Positions 12,197 to 24,200 are shown, counted from the first letter of the stretch. The stretch: 37,095 bases of DNA from an uncultured Bacteroidia bacterium (GCA_937995645.1 CALKJP010000076.1:1-37095), one strand, 5' to 3'. The notes: generated from the sequence alone by a model not told the origin. Translations and numbers: made by a program.

Positions 12197-12751
12197 ATGT
12201 CACGTATAGGAAAATTGCCAATCGAATTACCCAAAGGAGTAGAGCTTACCGTATCCAACGGATTAGTAAGTGTAAAAGGTCCGAAAGGTAATTTAGTGCA
12301 AGAAATTGATACCAACAGCGTAAGCATCAACGTAAATGGCTCCACAGTTACAGTTAACCGTATTTCTGATGCAAAAGAGCACCGTGCTAAACACGGTCTT
12401 TACAGAGCGTTAATTGCAAATATGGTTAAAGGAGTTTCTCAAGGCTTTACAATAGAGCAAGAATTGGTAGGTGTAGGTTACAAAGCTACCAATAACGGAC
12501 AGTTATTAGAGTTAGCGTTAGGATATTCTCATAACGTAGTATTTGAATTGCCCGCAGAAGTTAAAGTTAAAACTGCAACTGAAAAAGGTAAAAACCCAGT
12601 TATTACCTTAGAATCTGCCGACAAGCAGTTAATAGGACAAGTTGCAGCCAAAATACGTTCATTACGTAAGCCTGAACCATACAAAGGAAAAGGAATTAAG
12701 TTTGTAGGTGAAGTATTAAGAAGAAAAGCAGGTAAGTCTGCTGGTAAATAA
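12197..12751 (+). CDS. rplF: 50S ribosomal protein L6
   Basis: MSRIGKLPIELPKGVELTVSNGLVSVKGPKGNL...RKPEPYKGKGIKFVGEVLRRKAGKSAGK. Confidence 0.98.
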   Translation: MSRIGKLPIELPKGVELTVSNGLVSVKGPKGNLVQEIDTNSVSINVNGSTVTVNRISDAKEHRAKHGLYRALIANMVKGVSQGFTIEQELVGVGYKATNNGQLLELALGYSHNVVFELPAEVKVKTATEKGKNPVITLESADKQLIGQVAAKIRSLRKPEPYKGKGIKFVGEVLRRKAGKSAGK

Positions 12752-12782
12752 CAGATAAGAATACAAGTAAATTGTAGTAAAA

Positions 12783-13139
12783 ATGGCAATTACAAAATCA
12801 TACAGAAGAAACAGGATTAAGATGAGAATCCGCAAAATAGTAAGCGGAACCCCTGAAACTCCTAGAATGTCAGTTTTTAGAAGCAACGTACACATGTATG
12901 TACAGTTAATAGATGATACAACTGGAAGAACATTGGTAGCAGCATCTACAAAAGACAAAGATTTTCCGGCAGCTAAACAAACTAAGATTGAACAATCGGC
13001 AGTGCTTGGAAAAATTGTAGCTGAAAAAGCTATAAAAGCAGGTATCACAAAAGTTGCATTTGATCGTAACGGATACTTATATCATGGACGTGTGAAATCT
13101 TTAGCAGAAGCTGCTAGAGAAGGAGGTTTAATTTTCTAA
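12783..13139 (+). CDS. rplR: 50S ribosomal protein L18
   Basis: [49 protein letters not shown]...[26 protein letters not shown]. Confidence 0.98.
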   Translation: MAITKSYRRNRIKMRIRKIVSGTPETPRMSVFRSNVHMYVQLIDDTTGRTLVAASTKDKDFPAAKQTKIEQSAVLGKIVAEKAIKAGITKVAFDRNGYLYHGRVKSLAEAAREGGLIF

Positions 13140-13148
13140 AAAGATACT

Positions 13149-13667
13149 ATGTCAAACATTAACGTAAAAAAAGTTAAATCAAGCGAAATCGAGTTAAAAG
13201 ACAGACTCGTAGGAGTTCAGCGAGTTACTAAAGTAACCAAAGGAGGACGCACTTTTAGCTTCTCAGCAATCGTAGTTGTAGGCAACGAAAAAGGCGTTGT
13301 TGGTTACGGATTAGGTAAAGCAATGGAGGTTACAGATGCTATTACTAAAGGTATCGAAGATGCTAAGAAAACCCTAATTAAAGTGCCAATTATTAACGGT
13401 ACTGTTCCACACGAACAATATGGCCGATTTGGCGGAGCAATTGTATATTTAAAGCCCGCTGCCCATGGTACAGGAGTAATTGCCGGTGGTGCAATGCGTG
13501 CGGTATTAGAAAGCGTTGGAATTACAGATGTTCTTGCTAAATCTCAAGGATCATCAAACCCTCACAACGTTGTAAAAGCTACCATTGATGCATTATCTAA
13601 TTTGCGCGATGCTTATACAGTAGCACAACACAGAGGAGTAAACTTAGAAAAAGTATTTAAAGGATAA
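13149..13667 (+). CDS. rpsE: 30S ribosomal protein S5
   Basis: [51 protein letters not shown]... Confidence 0.98.
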   Translation: MSNINVKKVKSSEIELKDRLVGVQRVTKVTKGGRTFSFSAIVVVGNEKGVVGYGLGKAMEVTDAITKGIEDAKKTLIKVPIINGTVPHEQYGRFGGAIVYLKPAAHGTGVIAGGAMRAVLESVGITDVLAKSQGSSNPHNVVKATIDALSNLRDAYTVAQHRGVNLEKVFKG

Positions 13668-13688
13668 TTTACCCTACAAAACAAGCAT

Positions 13689-13868
13689 ATGGCTAAGGTA
13701 GTAATAAAACAAATAAAGAGCGGAATTAACCGCACCAAGCGTCAAAAAGACACCCTTGTAGCATTAGGTCTGAGAAAACTAAATCATACAGTAGAGCATG
13801 AAGCTACACCTCAGATTTTAGGGATGATTGAAAAAATTAAGCATTTAGTACAAATAACAGAAAAGTAA
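13689..13868 (+). CDS. rpmD: 50S ribosomal protein L30 (59 aa; absent from ORF track)
   Basis: Manual translation MAKVVIKQIKSGINRTKRQKDTLVALGLRKLNHTVEHEATPQILGMIEKIKHLVQITEK; position between rpsE and rplO. Confidence 0.97.
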   Translation: MAKVVIKQIKSGINRTKRQKDTLVALGLRKLNHTVEHEATPQILGMIEKIKHLVQITEK

Positions 13869-13896
13869 GCGTTAGATATTTTTAATAGATAGAAAA

Positions 13897-14343
13897 ATGA
13901 ACTTAAATAACTTAAAACCAGCAGAAGGCTCAACAAAAACTCGTAAAAGAGTGGGTAGAGGTCAAGGATCAGGAAGAGGTGGTACATCAACTCGTGGTCA
14001 TAAAGGAGCTAAATCGCGTTCCGGATACTCTCAAAAATTTGGTTTCGAAGGTGGACAAATGCCTCTTCAAAGACGTGTACCAAAATACGGTTTCAAAAAC
14101 ATTAACCGAATTGAGTATCATGGAATTAATTTAGATATGATCCAAAAATTAGTAGATACTAAAAATATTACAGATATTACACCAGAAATTTTAACTCAAT
14201 ACGGATTAGCATCAAAAAATGATTTAGTAAAAATATTAGGAAGAGGAGAATTAAAATCTAAAGTAAACATTAAAGCGCATGCTTTTTCTGCTAAAGCTCA
14301 ATCATTAATTGAAGCAGCAGGTGGTAAAGCTGAAAAAATCTAA
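13897..14343 (+). CDS. rplO: 50S ribosomal protein L15
   Basis: [66 protein letters not shown]. Confidence 0.98.
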   Translation: MNLNNLKPAEGSTKTRKRVGRGQGSGRGGTSTRGHKGAKSRSGYSQKFGFEGGQMPLQRRVPKYGFKNINRIEYHGINLDMIQKLVDTKNITDITPEILTQYGLASKNDLVKILGRGELKSKVNIKAHAFSAKAQSLIEAAGGKAEKI

Positions 14344-14346
14344 TAA

Positions 14347-15675
14347 ATGAAGCGTTTAATAGAAACCATACGCAATATCTATAAGATAGAAGACTTAAGA
14401 GTAAGAATTATAAATACTCTTGGTTTTCTTCTTATCTACCGTTTAGGTTCTTATGTAGTACTTCCGGGTGTTGATTCTGCTGAATTAGATCGCGCCAGTG
14501 GGGATCCTACAGGAATTGCATCTCTTATCAACATGTTTGCAGGAGGTGCATTTTCAAGAGCCTCTATATTCGCATTAGGAATTATGCCATACATTTCTGC
14601 ATCAATTGTTATCCAATTATTAGGAATGGCTATTCCCTATTTTCAAAGATTACAGCGTGAAGGAGAAAGTGGACGAAAGAAAATTAATCAAATAACCCGG
14701 GTACTTACCATCTTTATTACATTAGGTCAGGCACCAGGGTATATTGCAACGCAAATTCCTGATAGCGCAATTACCAATCCGGGTACATTCTTCTGGGTTT
14801 CTTCACTGATAATTTTAGTTACAGGAACCATGTTTGTGATGTGGTTGGGCGAAAAAATTACCGACAAAGGAATTGGTAATGGTATTTCATTAATCATCAT
14901 GATTGGTATTATTGCCAACTTACCATTTGCATTTGCTGCAGAATTTGTTTCAAGATTAGAAGAACAAGGTGGAGGTTTAGTAATTTTCTTACTCGAAATA
15001 GTATTCCTGATGTTTATTATCATAGGAGCAATAATGTTAGTGCAAGGAACAAGAAGAATACCTGTTCAGTTTGCTAAGAAGATTATAGGAAATAAACAAT
15101 ATGGCGGTGTTCGTCAATATATACCTTTAAAGGTAAATGCCGCAGGTGTTATGCCCATTATCTTTGCCCAGGCAATTATGTTTGTACCAATTACCTTAGC
15201 CGGTTTTGCTGATTCTGAATCATTAACAGGAGTTGTATCTGCATTTGCTGATTTTACTGGTTTTTGGTATAATTTTACATTTGCTGTTTTAATAATATTA
15301 TTCACCTATTTCTATACAGCAGTTTCAGTAAATCCCAACCAAATGGCAGAAGATATGAAACGCAACGGAGGATTTATTCCAGGAGTAAAACCCGGTAAAA
15401 AAACTGCTGAATTTATTGATAATGTTATGTCAAGAATAACATTACCCGGTTCAATTTTTCTTGCCATTGTTGCAATATTACCAGCATTTGCAATGATAGC
15501 AGGAATTAATAATCAATTTGCACAGTTCTTTGGCGGTACTTCATTACTGATTATGGTTGGTGTTGTATTAGATACATTACAGCAAATTGAAAGTTATTTA
15601 TTAATGCGCCATTACGATGGGTTAATGAAGTCAGGAAGAATTAAGGGCAGATCAACCATGGGTATGGCAAGCTAA
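14347..15675 (+). CDS. secY: Preprotein translocase subunit SecY
   Basis: Multi-TM protein; RLGSYVVLPGVDSAEL...GIMPYISASIVIQLL...YFQRLQREGESGRKKINQITR...MAEDMKRNGGFIPGVKPG. Confidence 0.98.
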   Translation: MKRLIETIRNIYKIEDLRVRIINTLGFLLIYRLGSYVVLPGVDSAELDRASGDPTGIASLINMFAGGAFSRASIFALGIMPYISASIVIQLLGMAIPYFQRLQREGESGRKKINQITRVLTIFITLGQAPGYIATQIPDSAITNPGTFFWVSSLIILVTGTMFVMWLGEKITDKGIGNGISLIIMIGIIANLPFAFAAEFVSRLEEQGGGLVIFLLEIVFLMFIIIGAIMLVQGTRRIPVQFAKKIIGNKQYGGVRQYIPLKVNAAGVMPIIFAQAIMFVPITLAGFADSESLTGVVSAFADFTGFWYNFTFAVLIILFTYFYTAVSVNPNQMAEDMKRNGGFIPGVKPGKKTAEFIDNVMSRITLPGSIFLAIVAILPAFAMIAGINNQFAQFFGGTSLLIMVGVVLDTLQQIESYLLMRHYDGLMKSGRIKGRSTMGMAS

Positions 15676-15702
15676 TTCCTTAAATGAAAGGAAGTATAGC
15701 AA

Positions 15703-16479
15703 ATGATTAAGATAAAGTCTGAAGAGGAAATAGAATTAATAAGACAAAGTTCTTTACTTGTTGGAAAAACCTTAGCAGAAGTAGCTAAGCACATTAAGCC
15801 GGGCGTAAAAACCATAGAGCTAGATACCATTGCCGAAAAATTTATTCGTGATAATGGTGCACTACCGGGTTTTAAAGGCATGTATGGATACAAACATACT
15901 TTGTGTATTTCTGTAAATTCGCAAGTAGTGCATGGCATCCCCGGAGAATACGAGTTGAAAGAAGGGGATGTAATATCGGTAGATTGCGGAGTACTTAAAA
16001 ATGGATACTATGGCGATGTTGCTTACACTTTTCCTGTTGGCATTATAGCTCCTGAAATTCAAAAATTACTTGATGTAACAAAGGAGTGCTTAAATCTTGC
16101 AATTGAAAAAGCAATAGCAGGAAACAGAATAGGAGATATAGGAAGTGCAATACAAGAACATGCTGAAAAAAATGGCTACGGTGTTGTGAGAGAATTAGTA
16201 GGTCATGGCTTAGGTAAAAATTTACATGAAGAACCAGAAGTTCCAAATTACGGAAAAAAAGGCAACGGTGTAAAATTAGTTGAAGGAATGGTGCTTGCAA
16301 TAGAACCTATGATAAACATGGGATCTAAAAATGTAAAACATGAAAAAGACGGGTGGACCATAACAACTGCAGACGGTAAACCCTCCGCACATTATGAACA
16401 TGATGTTGTGGTTAGAAAAGGCAAAGCAGAGGTACTTTCAAGTTATGCAGAAATTGAAGAAATTTTAAAAAAACGATAA
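15703..16479 (+). CDS. map: Type I methionyl aminopeptidase
   Basis: MIKIKSEEEIELIRQSSLLVGKTLAEVAKHIKPGVKTIELD...VNSQVVHGIPGEYELKEGDVISVDCGV...ELVGHGLGKNLHEEPEVPNYG. Confidence 0.97.
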   Translation: MIKIKSEEEIELIRQSSLLVGKTLAEVAKHIKPGVKTIELDTIAEKFIRDNGALPGFKGMYGYKHTLCISVNSQVVHGIPGEYELKEGDVISVDCGVLKNGYYGDVAYTFPVGIIAPEIQKLLDVTKECLNLAIEKAIAGNRIGDIGSAIQEHAEKNGYGVVRELVGHGLGKNLHEEPEVPNYGKKGNGVKLVEGMVLAIEPMINMGSKNVKHEKDGWTITTADGKPSAHYEHDVVVRKGKAEVLSSYAEIEEILKKR

Positions 16480-16487
16480 ATAAATAA

Positions 16488-16706
16488 ATGTCAAAACAAG
16501 GATTAATAGAGCAGGACGGAACAATTATAGAAGCATTGTCAAACGCAATGTTTAGAGTAGAGTTAGAAAATGGACACGTAGTTACTGCACACATATCCGG
16601 AAAGATGCGAATGAATTACATTAAAATTCTTCCCGGAGATAAAGTAAAATTGGAGATATCTCCATACGATTTAACAAAAGGTAGAATTACATACAGATAT
16701 AAATAA
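16488..16706 (+). CDS. infA: Translation initiation factor IF-1
   Basis: [70 protein letters not shown]. Confidence 0.98.
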   Translation: MSKQGLIEQDGTIIEALSNAMFRVELENGHVVTAHISGKMRMNYIKILPGDKVKLEISPYDLTKGRITYRYK

Positions 16707-16765
16707 AAAAATAAAATTTACCCAATTTGAATTAAATATTTTAAGAAAAGTAAAAATAAACAAAG

Positions 16766-16882
16766 ATGAAAGTAAGAGTATCCATCAAGAAAAGAAGCGA
16801 AGAGTGTAAGATTGTTCGCAGAAAAGGTCGCTTATACGTAATTAATAAGAAAAATCCAAAATTTAAGCAACGTCAAGGATAA
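16766..16882 (+). CDS. rpmJ: 50S ribosomal protein L36 (38 aa, C- type; absent from ORF track)
   Basis: Manual translation [38 protein letters not shown]. Confidence 0.97.
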   Translation: MKVRVSIKKRSEECKIVRRKGRLYVINKKNPKFKQRQG

Positions 16883-16900
16883 TAAAATAACAAGTGTACT

Positions 16901-17278
16901 ATGGCAAGAATTGCAGGTATTGATTTACCAAAAAACAAAAGAGGAGTAATCGGATTAACCTATATTTACGGTATAGGAAAATCAACCGCTCAGCGTATTT
17001 TAAAAGAGTCGGGAATAGATGAGAACAAAAAAGTTCAAGATTGGAATGATGATGAATTAACCGCTATCCGCAACTATATCAACGATAAGATAAAAGTTGA
17101 AGGAGCATTGCGTTCCGAAATTCAATTAAACATAAAACGTTTAATGGATATCGGGTGCTACCGTGGAATTCGTCACAGATCAGGATTACCAGTAAGAGGT
17201 CAGAGAACAAAAAATAATTCTAGAACCCGAAAAGGAAAACGTAAAACAGTTGCTAATAAGAAAAAGGTAACTAAATAA
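16901..17278 (+). CDS. rpsM: 30S ribosomal protein S13
   Basis: [34 protein letters not shown]...[28 protein letters not shown]. Confidence 0.98.
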   Translation: MARIAGIDLPKNKRGVIGLTYIYGIGKSTAQRILKESGIDENKKVQDWNDDELTAIRNYINDKIKVEGALRSEIQLNIKRLMDIGCYRGIRHRSGLPVRGQRTKNNSRTRKGKRKTVANKKKVTK

Positions 17279-17308
17279 TAAATAATTAATTATTAATAGA
17301 TAAGAATA

Positions 17309-17710
17309 ATGGCAAAACAAACGGCTGCTTCAGCAAAAAATGCGAAGAAAAAAGTTGTGAAGGTAGATGCAGTGGGCCAGGCTCACATCAATGCCACATT
17401 TAACAATATTATTGTTTCAATGACGAATAACTCAGGTCAGGTTATATCATGGTCATCTGCCGGTAAAATGGGTTTCAGAGGTTCTAAAAAGAATACTCCG
17501 TATGCAGCTCAAATGGCTGCTCAAGATTGCGCAAAAGTTGCATACGATTTAGGCTTAAGAAAAGTCAAAGTATTTGTTAAAGGGCCGGGAGCAGGCAGAG
17601 AATCTGCCATACGTTCCATTAATTCAGCTGGAATAGAAATTACAGAAATTATGGATGTTACACCCATTCCACACAATGGATGTCGTCCTCCTAAAAGAAG
17701 AAGAGTATAA
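17309..17710 (+). CDS. rpsK: 30S ribosomal protein S11
   Basis: [46 protein letters not shown]...[18 protein letters not shown]. Confidence 0.98.
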   Translation: MAKQTAASAKNAKKKVVKVDAVGQAHINATFNNIIVSMTNNSGQVISWSSAGKMGFRGSKKNTPYAAQMAAQDCAKVAYDLGLRKVKVFVKGPGAGRESAIRSINSAGIEITEIMDVTPIPHNGCRPPKRRRV

Positions 17711-17759
17711 TAACTGAAAAATAAATATTTAAGAATAATCATTTAATATATAAGATAGA

Positions 17760-18368
17760 ATGGCTAGATATATTGGTCCTAAGTCTAAAATTGCTAGAAG
17801 ATTCAGAGATCCTATTTTTGGACCTGATAAGGCGTTGGAAAAGAAAAATTATCCTCCCGGGCAACATGGTGTGTCTAAACGCAGAGGTAAACAATCCGAA
17901 TATGCGATTCAGCTATCTGAAAAGCAAAAAGTAAAATTCATTTATGGAATTTTGGAGCGTCAGTTTGCTCTTACCTTTGATCGTGCAAGCCGCTCAAGAG
18001 GTATTACCGGTGAGGTATTATTACAGTTATTGGAATCTAGATTAGATAACTTAGTGTATCGTTTAGGAATAGCACCTTCACGCAGTGCAGCACGTCAGTT
18101 AGTATCTCACAAACACATAACCATAAATGGTAAAGTTGTAAATATCCCTTCATATACAGTTAAAGTTGGAGATGTTATTGGAGTGCGTGAACGTTCCAAA
18201 GCATTAGAAGCAATTACTAACTCATTGGCATCATCTAACATAAAAAAATATCCTTGGTTAGATTTTGATAAGAGTACATTTACCGGTAAAATGATTTCCG
18301 TTCCTCAACGTGATCAAATACCAGAAAATATTAAAGAACAACTGATTGTTGAATTATACTCTAAATAA
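17760..18368 (+). CDS. rpsD: 30S ribosomal protein S4 (C- form)
   Basis: [57 protein letters not shown]... with S4 RNA-binding domain; no N-terminal Cys cluster. Confidence 0.98.
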   Translation: MARYIGPKSKIARRFRDPIFGPDKALEKKNYPPGQHGVSKRRGKQSEYAIQLSEKQKVKFIYGILERQFALTFDRASRSRGITGEVLLQLLESRLDNLVYRLGIAPSRSAARQLVSHKHITINGKVVNIPSYTVKVGDVIGVRERSKALEAITNSLASSNIKKYPWLDFDKSTFTGKMISVPQRDQIPENIKEQLIVELYSK

Positions 18369-18419
18369 TCATTGTTTGAAATTAATAATTAAACTCACTA
18401 AATTAAAATAATAAATATT

Positions 18420-19412
18420 ATGGGAATCTTAGCATTTCAAAGACCAGATAAAGTAATCATGATTCACTCAACCGATTTCGAAGGTAAGTTCGAATTTAGA
18501 CCTTTGGAGCCCGGTTATGGAATTACTATCGGTAATGCGCTTAGAAGGATTCTTTTATCATCTTTAGAAGGATATGCAATAACCTCCATTAAAATTGAAG
18601 GAGTTGACCATGAGTTCTCAACAATTAAAGGTGTTATAGAAGACGTTACAGAAATAATTCTAAACATCAAACAAATACGTCTTAAAAAGCAAATTGAAGG
18701 AACTGATACTGAAAGAGTATCCGTATCATTTAGTGGAAAAAATCAATTAACAGCCGGCGATATTGGTAAATTCATTTCAGGATTCCAGGTATTAAATCCG
18801 GATTTAGTAATTTGTAATCTTGAACCTACAGTTAAAATTAAAATGGATTTAACTATCGAAAAAGGTAGAGGTTATGTATCTGCTGAAGAAAATAAAAATC
18901 CTCATGCACCTGTAGGAGTAATTGCAATCGATTCTATTTACACACCAATTAAAAATGTAAAATACAGCATAGAAAACTATCGTGTAGAACAAAAAACAGA
19001 CTACGAAAAATTAATATTTGAAATAGTTACAGATGGTTCTATTCACCCTAAAGATGCATTAAAAGAAGCCGCTAAGATTTTAATTCAGCATTTTATGTTA
19101 TTCTCAGATGAAAGAATTACATTAGATAGCGAAGAAAAATCAACAACCGAAGAATTTGATGAAGCTTCATTACACATGCGTCAATTACTAAAGTCTAAGC
19201 TGGTTGATATGGATTTATCTGTCAGAGCATTAAATTGCTTAAAAGCAGCAGATGTTGAAACCTTAGGACAATTAGTATCATTTAATAAGAATGATTTATT
19301 AAAGTTCCGTAACTTTGGAAAAAAATCATTAACAGAACTTGAAGATTTAGTAATATCAAAAGGCTTACACTTTGGAATGAATGTAGCTAAGTACAAGTTA
19401 GATAGAGATTAA
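18420..19412 (+). CDS. rpoA: DNA-directed RNA polymerase subunit alpha
   Basis: [59 protein letters not shown]...; alpha-CTD ...[22 protein letters not shown]. Confidence 0.98.
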   Translation: MGILAFQRPDKVIMIHSTDFEGKFEFRPLEPGYGITIGNALRRILLSSLEGYAITSIKIEGVDHEFSTIKGVIEDVTEIILNIKQIRLKKQIEGTDTERVSVSFSGKNQLTAGDIGKFISGFQVLNPDLVICNLEPTVKIKMDLTIEKGRGYVSAEENKNPHAPVGVIAIDSIYTPIKNVKYSIENYRVEQKTDYEKLIFEIVTDGSIHPKDALKEAAKILIQHFMLFSDERITLDSEEKSTTEEFDEASLHMRQLLKSKLVDMDLSVRALNCLKAADVETLGQLVSFNKNDLLKFRNFGKKSLTELEDLVISKGLHFGMNVAKYKLDRD

Positions 19413-19445
19413 TTTAAAATATTATTTGAAATAATTTATAAAGCG

Positions 19446-19919
19446 ATGAGACACGGAAACAAAGTAAATAACTTAGGCAGAAAAGCAGGACATAGAAGCG
19501 CGTTGTTATCTAACCTTGCCTGTTCCTTAATTTTACACAAAAGAATTAACACTACCTTAGCAAAAGCAAAAGCGCTTAGAAAATATGTAGAGCCGCTAAT
19601 TACTAAATCTAAAAATGATACTACTCACTCTAGAAGAACAGTATTCAGCTATCTTGGAAACAAAGAAGTTGTTACAGAATTATTCAGAGATGTAGCTCCA
19701 AAAATTGCAGCTCGCCCGGGTGGTTATACACGAATTATTAAACTTGGTAATCGTTTAGGAGATAATGCTGAAATGGCAATGATTGAATTGGTAGATTTCA
19801 ACGAAATTTACGGTGGAAAAGTTGAGAAAAAAGCCAAAACTACCCGTAGAGGTCGTTCTAAAAAGAAAACAGATGCTCCGGCAGCCGATGCTTCTGCAGA
19901 AACTAAAACAGAAGAATAA
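19446..19919 (+). CDS. rplQ: 50S ribosomal protein L17 with Lys/Ala/Glu-rich C-terminal extension
   Basis: [52 protein letters not shown]... Confidence 0.98.
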   Translation: MRHGNKVNNLGRKAGHRSALLSNLACSLILHKRINTTLAKAKALRKYVEPLITKSKNDTTHSRRTVFSYLGNKEVVTELFRDVAPKIAARPGGYTRIIKLGNRLGDNAEMAMIELVDFNEIYGGKVEKKAKTTRRGRSKKKTDAPAADASAETKTEE

Positions 19920-19945
19920 TGTTAATAACAATTCTTTTATAAGAG

Positions 19946-19982
19946 AAAGGGATAAAGTAATTTTGCTTTATCCCTTTTTTTT
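19946..19982 (+). terminator. Intrinsic terminator after rplQ
   Basis: 12-bp perfect stem AAAGGGATAAAG / CTTTATCCCTTT with 8-nt loop followed by T run. Confidence 0.9.
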
Positions 19983-20010
19983 CAAAACATCTTTACAAGA
20001 AAAATATTTC

Positions 20011-21126
20011 ATGAAATACACTCAGAGAAACCCCGCCATATTAATGCTTCAAGACGGTACTGTTTTCAGAGGTCATGCAGCAGGATTTATTGGAACTACA
20101 AGCGGAGAAATATGTTTTAATACGGGAATGACCGGCTATCAGGAAGTTTATACCGACCCATCCTACTACGGGCAAATATTAGTTAATACTACGGCACATA
20201 TTGGAAACTACGGAGTAAATAATAATGAAGCAGAATCCAATAGTGTTAAAATTTCAGGATTAGTTTGTAGCAATTTCAGCCAATATCATTCCAGAATAAA
20301 TTCAGATGGGTCATTACAACAATATTTTGAAAAAGAAAAAATAGTGGCTATTTGCGATGTAGATACACGCGCCATCGTTCGCTATATAAGAAATAAAGGC
20401 GTTATGAATGCAGTAATTTCATCTGAAATAATGGATGAAATCGAATTAAAAAAAATATTAGATAAAGTGCCTTCAATGGAAGGATTAGAGCTTTCATCTA
20501 AAGTAGCTACAAAAGTGCCTTATTTCTGGGGAAATGAAAATGCAAAATACAAAGTAGCGGCTTTAGATTTAGGGATAAAAAGAAGCATACTTAGCTGTTT
20601 AGCTGAAAGAGATTGCTACATAAAAGTTTTTCCAATGAACAGCACATTGGAAGAAATGAAAGCCTTTAATCCAAACGGTTATTTTATTTCTAATGGTCCG
20701 GGAGACCCTGCCAGCTTACCACATATAGCAGCTTTAGTAAAGCAAATTTTAGAAATGAAAGCTCCGTTATTTGGTATTTGTTTAGGGCATCAAATTTTAT
20801 CGAAAGCAATGGGCTTAAGCACGTATAAAATGCATAATGGACACAGAGGCTTAAATCACCCAATTAAAAATGAAATAACAGGTAAAGGCGAAATTACATC
20901 GCAGAATCACGGCTTTGTTGTAAATATGGAAGAAGCTATAAAACATGAAAATATTATTATTACCCATAAACATTTGAATGACGGTACACTTGCAGGAATT
21001 AAAATAAAAGACAAACCGGCTTTTTCAGTACAATACCATCCCGAAGCATCTGCAGGCCCGCACGATTCAAGATATTTGTTTGATGAGTTTGTAAGTATAA
21101 TGGAAAAAGTGAAGGTGCTTGCATAA
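20011..21126 (+). CDS. carA: Carbamoyl-phosphate synthase small (glutaminase) subunit
   Basis: MKYTQRNPAILMLQDGTVFRGHAAGFIGTTSGEICFNTGMTGYQEVYTDPSYYGQI...FGICLGHQIL...QYHPEASAGPHDSRYLFDEF. Start moved from 19813 (inside rplQ) to ATG 20011. Confidence 0.96.
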   Translation: MKYTQRNPAILMLQDGTVFRGHAAGFIGTTSGEICFNTGMTGYQEVYTDPSYYGQILVNTTAHIGNYGVNNNEAESNSVKISGLVCSNFSQYHSRINSDGSLQQYFEKEKIVAICDVDTRAIVRYIRNKGVMNAVISSEIMDEIELKKILDKVPSMEGLELSSKVATKVPYFWGNENAKYKVAALDLGIKRSILSCLAERDCYIKVFPMNSTLEEMKAFNPNGYFISNGPGDPASLPHIAALVKQILEMKAPLFGICLGHQILSKAMGLSTYKMHNGHRGLNHPIKNEITGKGEITSQNHGFVVNMEEAIKHENIIITHKHLNDGTLAGIKIKDKPAFSVQYHPEASAGPHDSRYLFDEFVSIMEKVKVLA

Positions 21127-21151
21127 TCATTTAAATAAAAATTAATTTTGG

Positions 21152-21188
21152 TTGCCTGAAAAATGTGTTTTTCAGGCAATCATTTTTT
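21152..21188 (+). terminator. Intrinsic terminator after carA
   Basis: 12-bp stem TTGCCTGAAAAA / TTTTTCAGGCAA with TGTG loop, followed by TCATTTTTT. Confidence 0.88.
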
Positions 21189-21213
21189 GTAACTTGCTCT
21201 TCATAAAATTGAA

Positions 21214-24200
21214 TTGAAAAAAATTACTTACATATTAGTTTTTATTTTTGCTTTTCTCGCTGCAAACGTTGAACTATTTGCACAGCAATGGAGTATCCCT
21301 TATATCTCAAATTATTCCCCTAAAATATATGACGCAGGCTCAGATAATTGGGCTATTATACAAGATAAAAGAGGAGTAATGTATTTTGCTAACTCAGCAG
21401 GGGTTTTGCAATATGATGGAACCAGATGGGAATTATTCCCAGTAAAAAATATGTCAATTGTAAGGTCATTAGCAATTGATGGTAAGGGTAAAATTTATGT
21501 TGGTGCTGTTGGAGATTTTGGGTATTTACAATCAAATCAACAAGGTCGATTAGAATATATTTCTCTTGTTGACTTATTGCCTGAAAAAGAAAGGGGGTTT
21601 TCTGAGGTTTGGAAAACTCATGTCGTTAACAATACTATATATTTTCAAACTTTTGATAAAGTTTTTATTTATGAAGATAATAAAATCGAAATTATTTATC
21701 CTGAAAATCTTTTTCACTTATCGTTTAAAGTTAAAGATGAAATATGGATTATAGACAGAGGCATAGGATTAAAGAAGATTGTAAATAAGAAAATTTCTTT
21801 ACTACAAAATGGAGAGGTTTTTAATAACGATAAAATTTATGCAGTCTTACCATATTCAAAAAATACATATTTAGTAGCCACATTTAATGACAATCTACAA
21901 CTTTTTAATTCATTTTCAAGTAAGCCAGATTCTGTACTTATTAAGTATAAAACAAATGCAGAAGAATATTTTAATGCTACGGGAATATACAATGCAATTG
22001 TGTTGGATGATAATACCTTCGCAATAGGAACACTCGGAGGAGGAATTGTAATTTTAGATAAGTCCGGAGTTGTTAAAAATATATTTTGTAAATCTAACGG
22101 ATTACAGGATGAAGCAACCTATTATCTTTACTTAGATAATAATAATATACTTTGGTCAAGTTTTAGTAAAGGAATTTCAAAATTAGAATACAATTCGCCT
22201 ATTGCCTGGTATAATGATGTTAATGGTATAAATGGAAGAATCCAATCTATTTTACATTATCAAAACAAATTGTATTTAGCAACAAGTCAAGGAGTATATT
22301 ATCAATCTGCTTTTGATGAAAACATAATTATTAAATCAAAAGAAGATATTGATAAGTACATAAAACGTTTTAAATTAATACCAGAGATTTCAACTCAAAG
22401 TTGGTGGTTGTTTAAAACACAAAAAAACGGGAAAGATTATAAAATGTATGCTGCATCAAATAAAGGAATATTTGAGTTTGAAAATGACATGATTAAACAA
22501 ATAAGCAATTTATATACTTATTGCCTTTACATATCGGATAAAAATCCCAATGTTTTATATGCAGGAACAGCAAATGGTTTAGCTATTTTAAAAAATGAAA
22601 ATGGGCAATGGAAAGATTATGGATTTGTTGACGGTGTGAGCCCTGGAATTAGAAGTATTGCCGAAGATAAATATGGTGATATCTGGTTAGGGATACCTTT
22701 TGAAGGAGTTTCTAAAGTCTCTGTTAACAATAGCATTTCAAAAAATAATTCAACATTAAATAAGTCATATTTTGTTCATAAGTTTGATTCTACAAGTGGT
22801 TTGACAGATTATAGATATGATGTGGTGTTTAAAATAGATAATGAAATTTTAATCGGTACTTATGTCGGACTATATAAATGGGACTATGAAAAAAAACATT
22901 TTAAAAAAGAGACTCGATTTGGAGAAAAATTTTCAGATGGCTCAAGACAGGTTTATTTTTTAGCAAAAGGATTGGATAGCACTTATTGGTTTTTTAATGC
23001 AAATGAAAAATTAAAAGAAACAGGTGTTGTATCATTAAAATATGAACAACCAATATGGTATGACATTCCCTTTAAAAGATTTTCAGGAAGCCTAATCGAT
23101 TATATTTATGAAACACCTGATAGAAGAATTTGGTTTGGCGGACAAGACGGTTTAATTGTTTTTAATAGTAAGTCAAAAAAAGATTACAATAAACCATTTT
23201 ATAACATCATTTCAAAAATTACAATTGCTAAGGATTCTTTGCTTTTTGGTGGAGTTTTTCTTTCCTCAAATAATGAAATTCTACTAAATCAATCAAATGA
23301 AAATATAAATCAACACGAATATCAGTTTAATTCATTTACTTTTGAATTTTCATCGATAAGTTTCGAAGATGAAAAAAATAATCGCTATAAATGGTTTTTA
23401 GAAGGGTATGATAATGAATGGACAAACTGGACAAATGAATCAAAGGTTAGCTATACCAATTTGCCTGAAGGTAGATATACCTTTCATCTAATTTCAAAAA
23501 ATATTTATGATGTAGAAAGTGAAGAAACCATTTATTCATTCATTATTCTTCCACCTTGGTATAGAACTGTGTATGCCTATATTGCATATATTTTATTGTT
23601 TGTCGGATTTGTATATGGCGCTATTCAATTATCGATATACAGATTAAAGCGTTCAAAAGCTCAACTTGAATTAATTGTACAGGAACGCACTGCAGAAATT
23701 GTACAACAAAAAGAAGAAATTGAAATTCAAAAAGAACTGGTTGAAGAAAAAAATAAAGATATTACCGATAGTATAAATTATGCCAGCAAAATTCAGCAGG
23801 CTATTCTTCCTATACTCGATGAAATAAAAGAAGTACTTCCCGAATCCTTTGTTTTTTATAGACCTCGCGATATCGTAAGTGGCGATTTTTATTGGTTTGT
23901 TACAAAAGGTAAAGATGTATATATAGCTGCTGCTGATTGCACCGGTCATGGTGTTCCGGGCGCTTTCATGAGTATGATTGGTCATACACTTTTAAATGAA
24001 ATTTTAAATGAAAAAAATATTACCTCAACCGGAGAAATTTTAACCGAATTGCATAAGCAAATTCGTATATCTTTAAAACAAGACCAACAGGAGTCGCGCG
24101 ATGGAATGGATATTGCTTTATGTAAAATTAATGTTGAAACACTAATATTGCAATATAGCGGAGCTATGCGTCCTTTATATATTATCTCAAATAATGATCT

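Noticed and set aside
12716-13048. Minus-strand 110-aa ORF
   Set aside because: Antisense to rplF/rplR; shadow ORF of conserved ribosomal genes.
19813-20010. N-terminal extension of carA in the ORF track
   Set aside because: Overlaps rplQ and contains the rplQ terminator; ATG 20011 fits the family start.
21566-21754. Plus-strand 62-aa ORF inside the propeller-SpoIIE gene
   Set aside because: Alternative-frame ORF within a well-supported CDS.
23671-23985. Minus-strand 104-aa ORF
   Set aside because: Antisense to the SpoIIE domain; no domain evidence.
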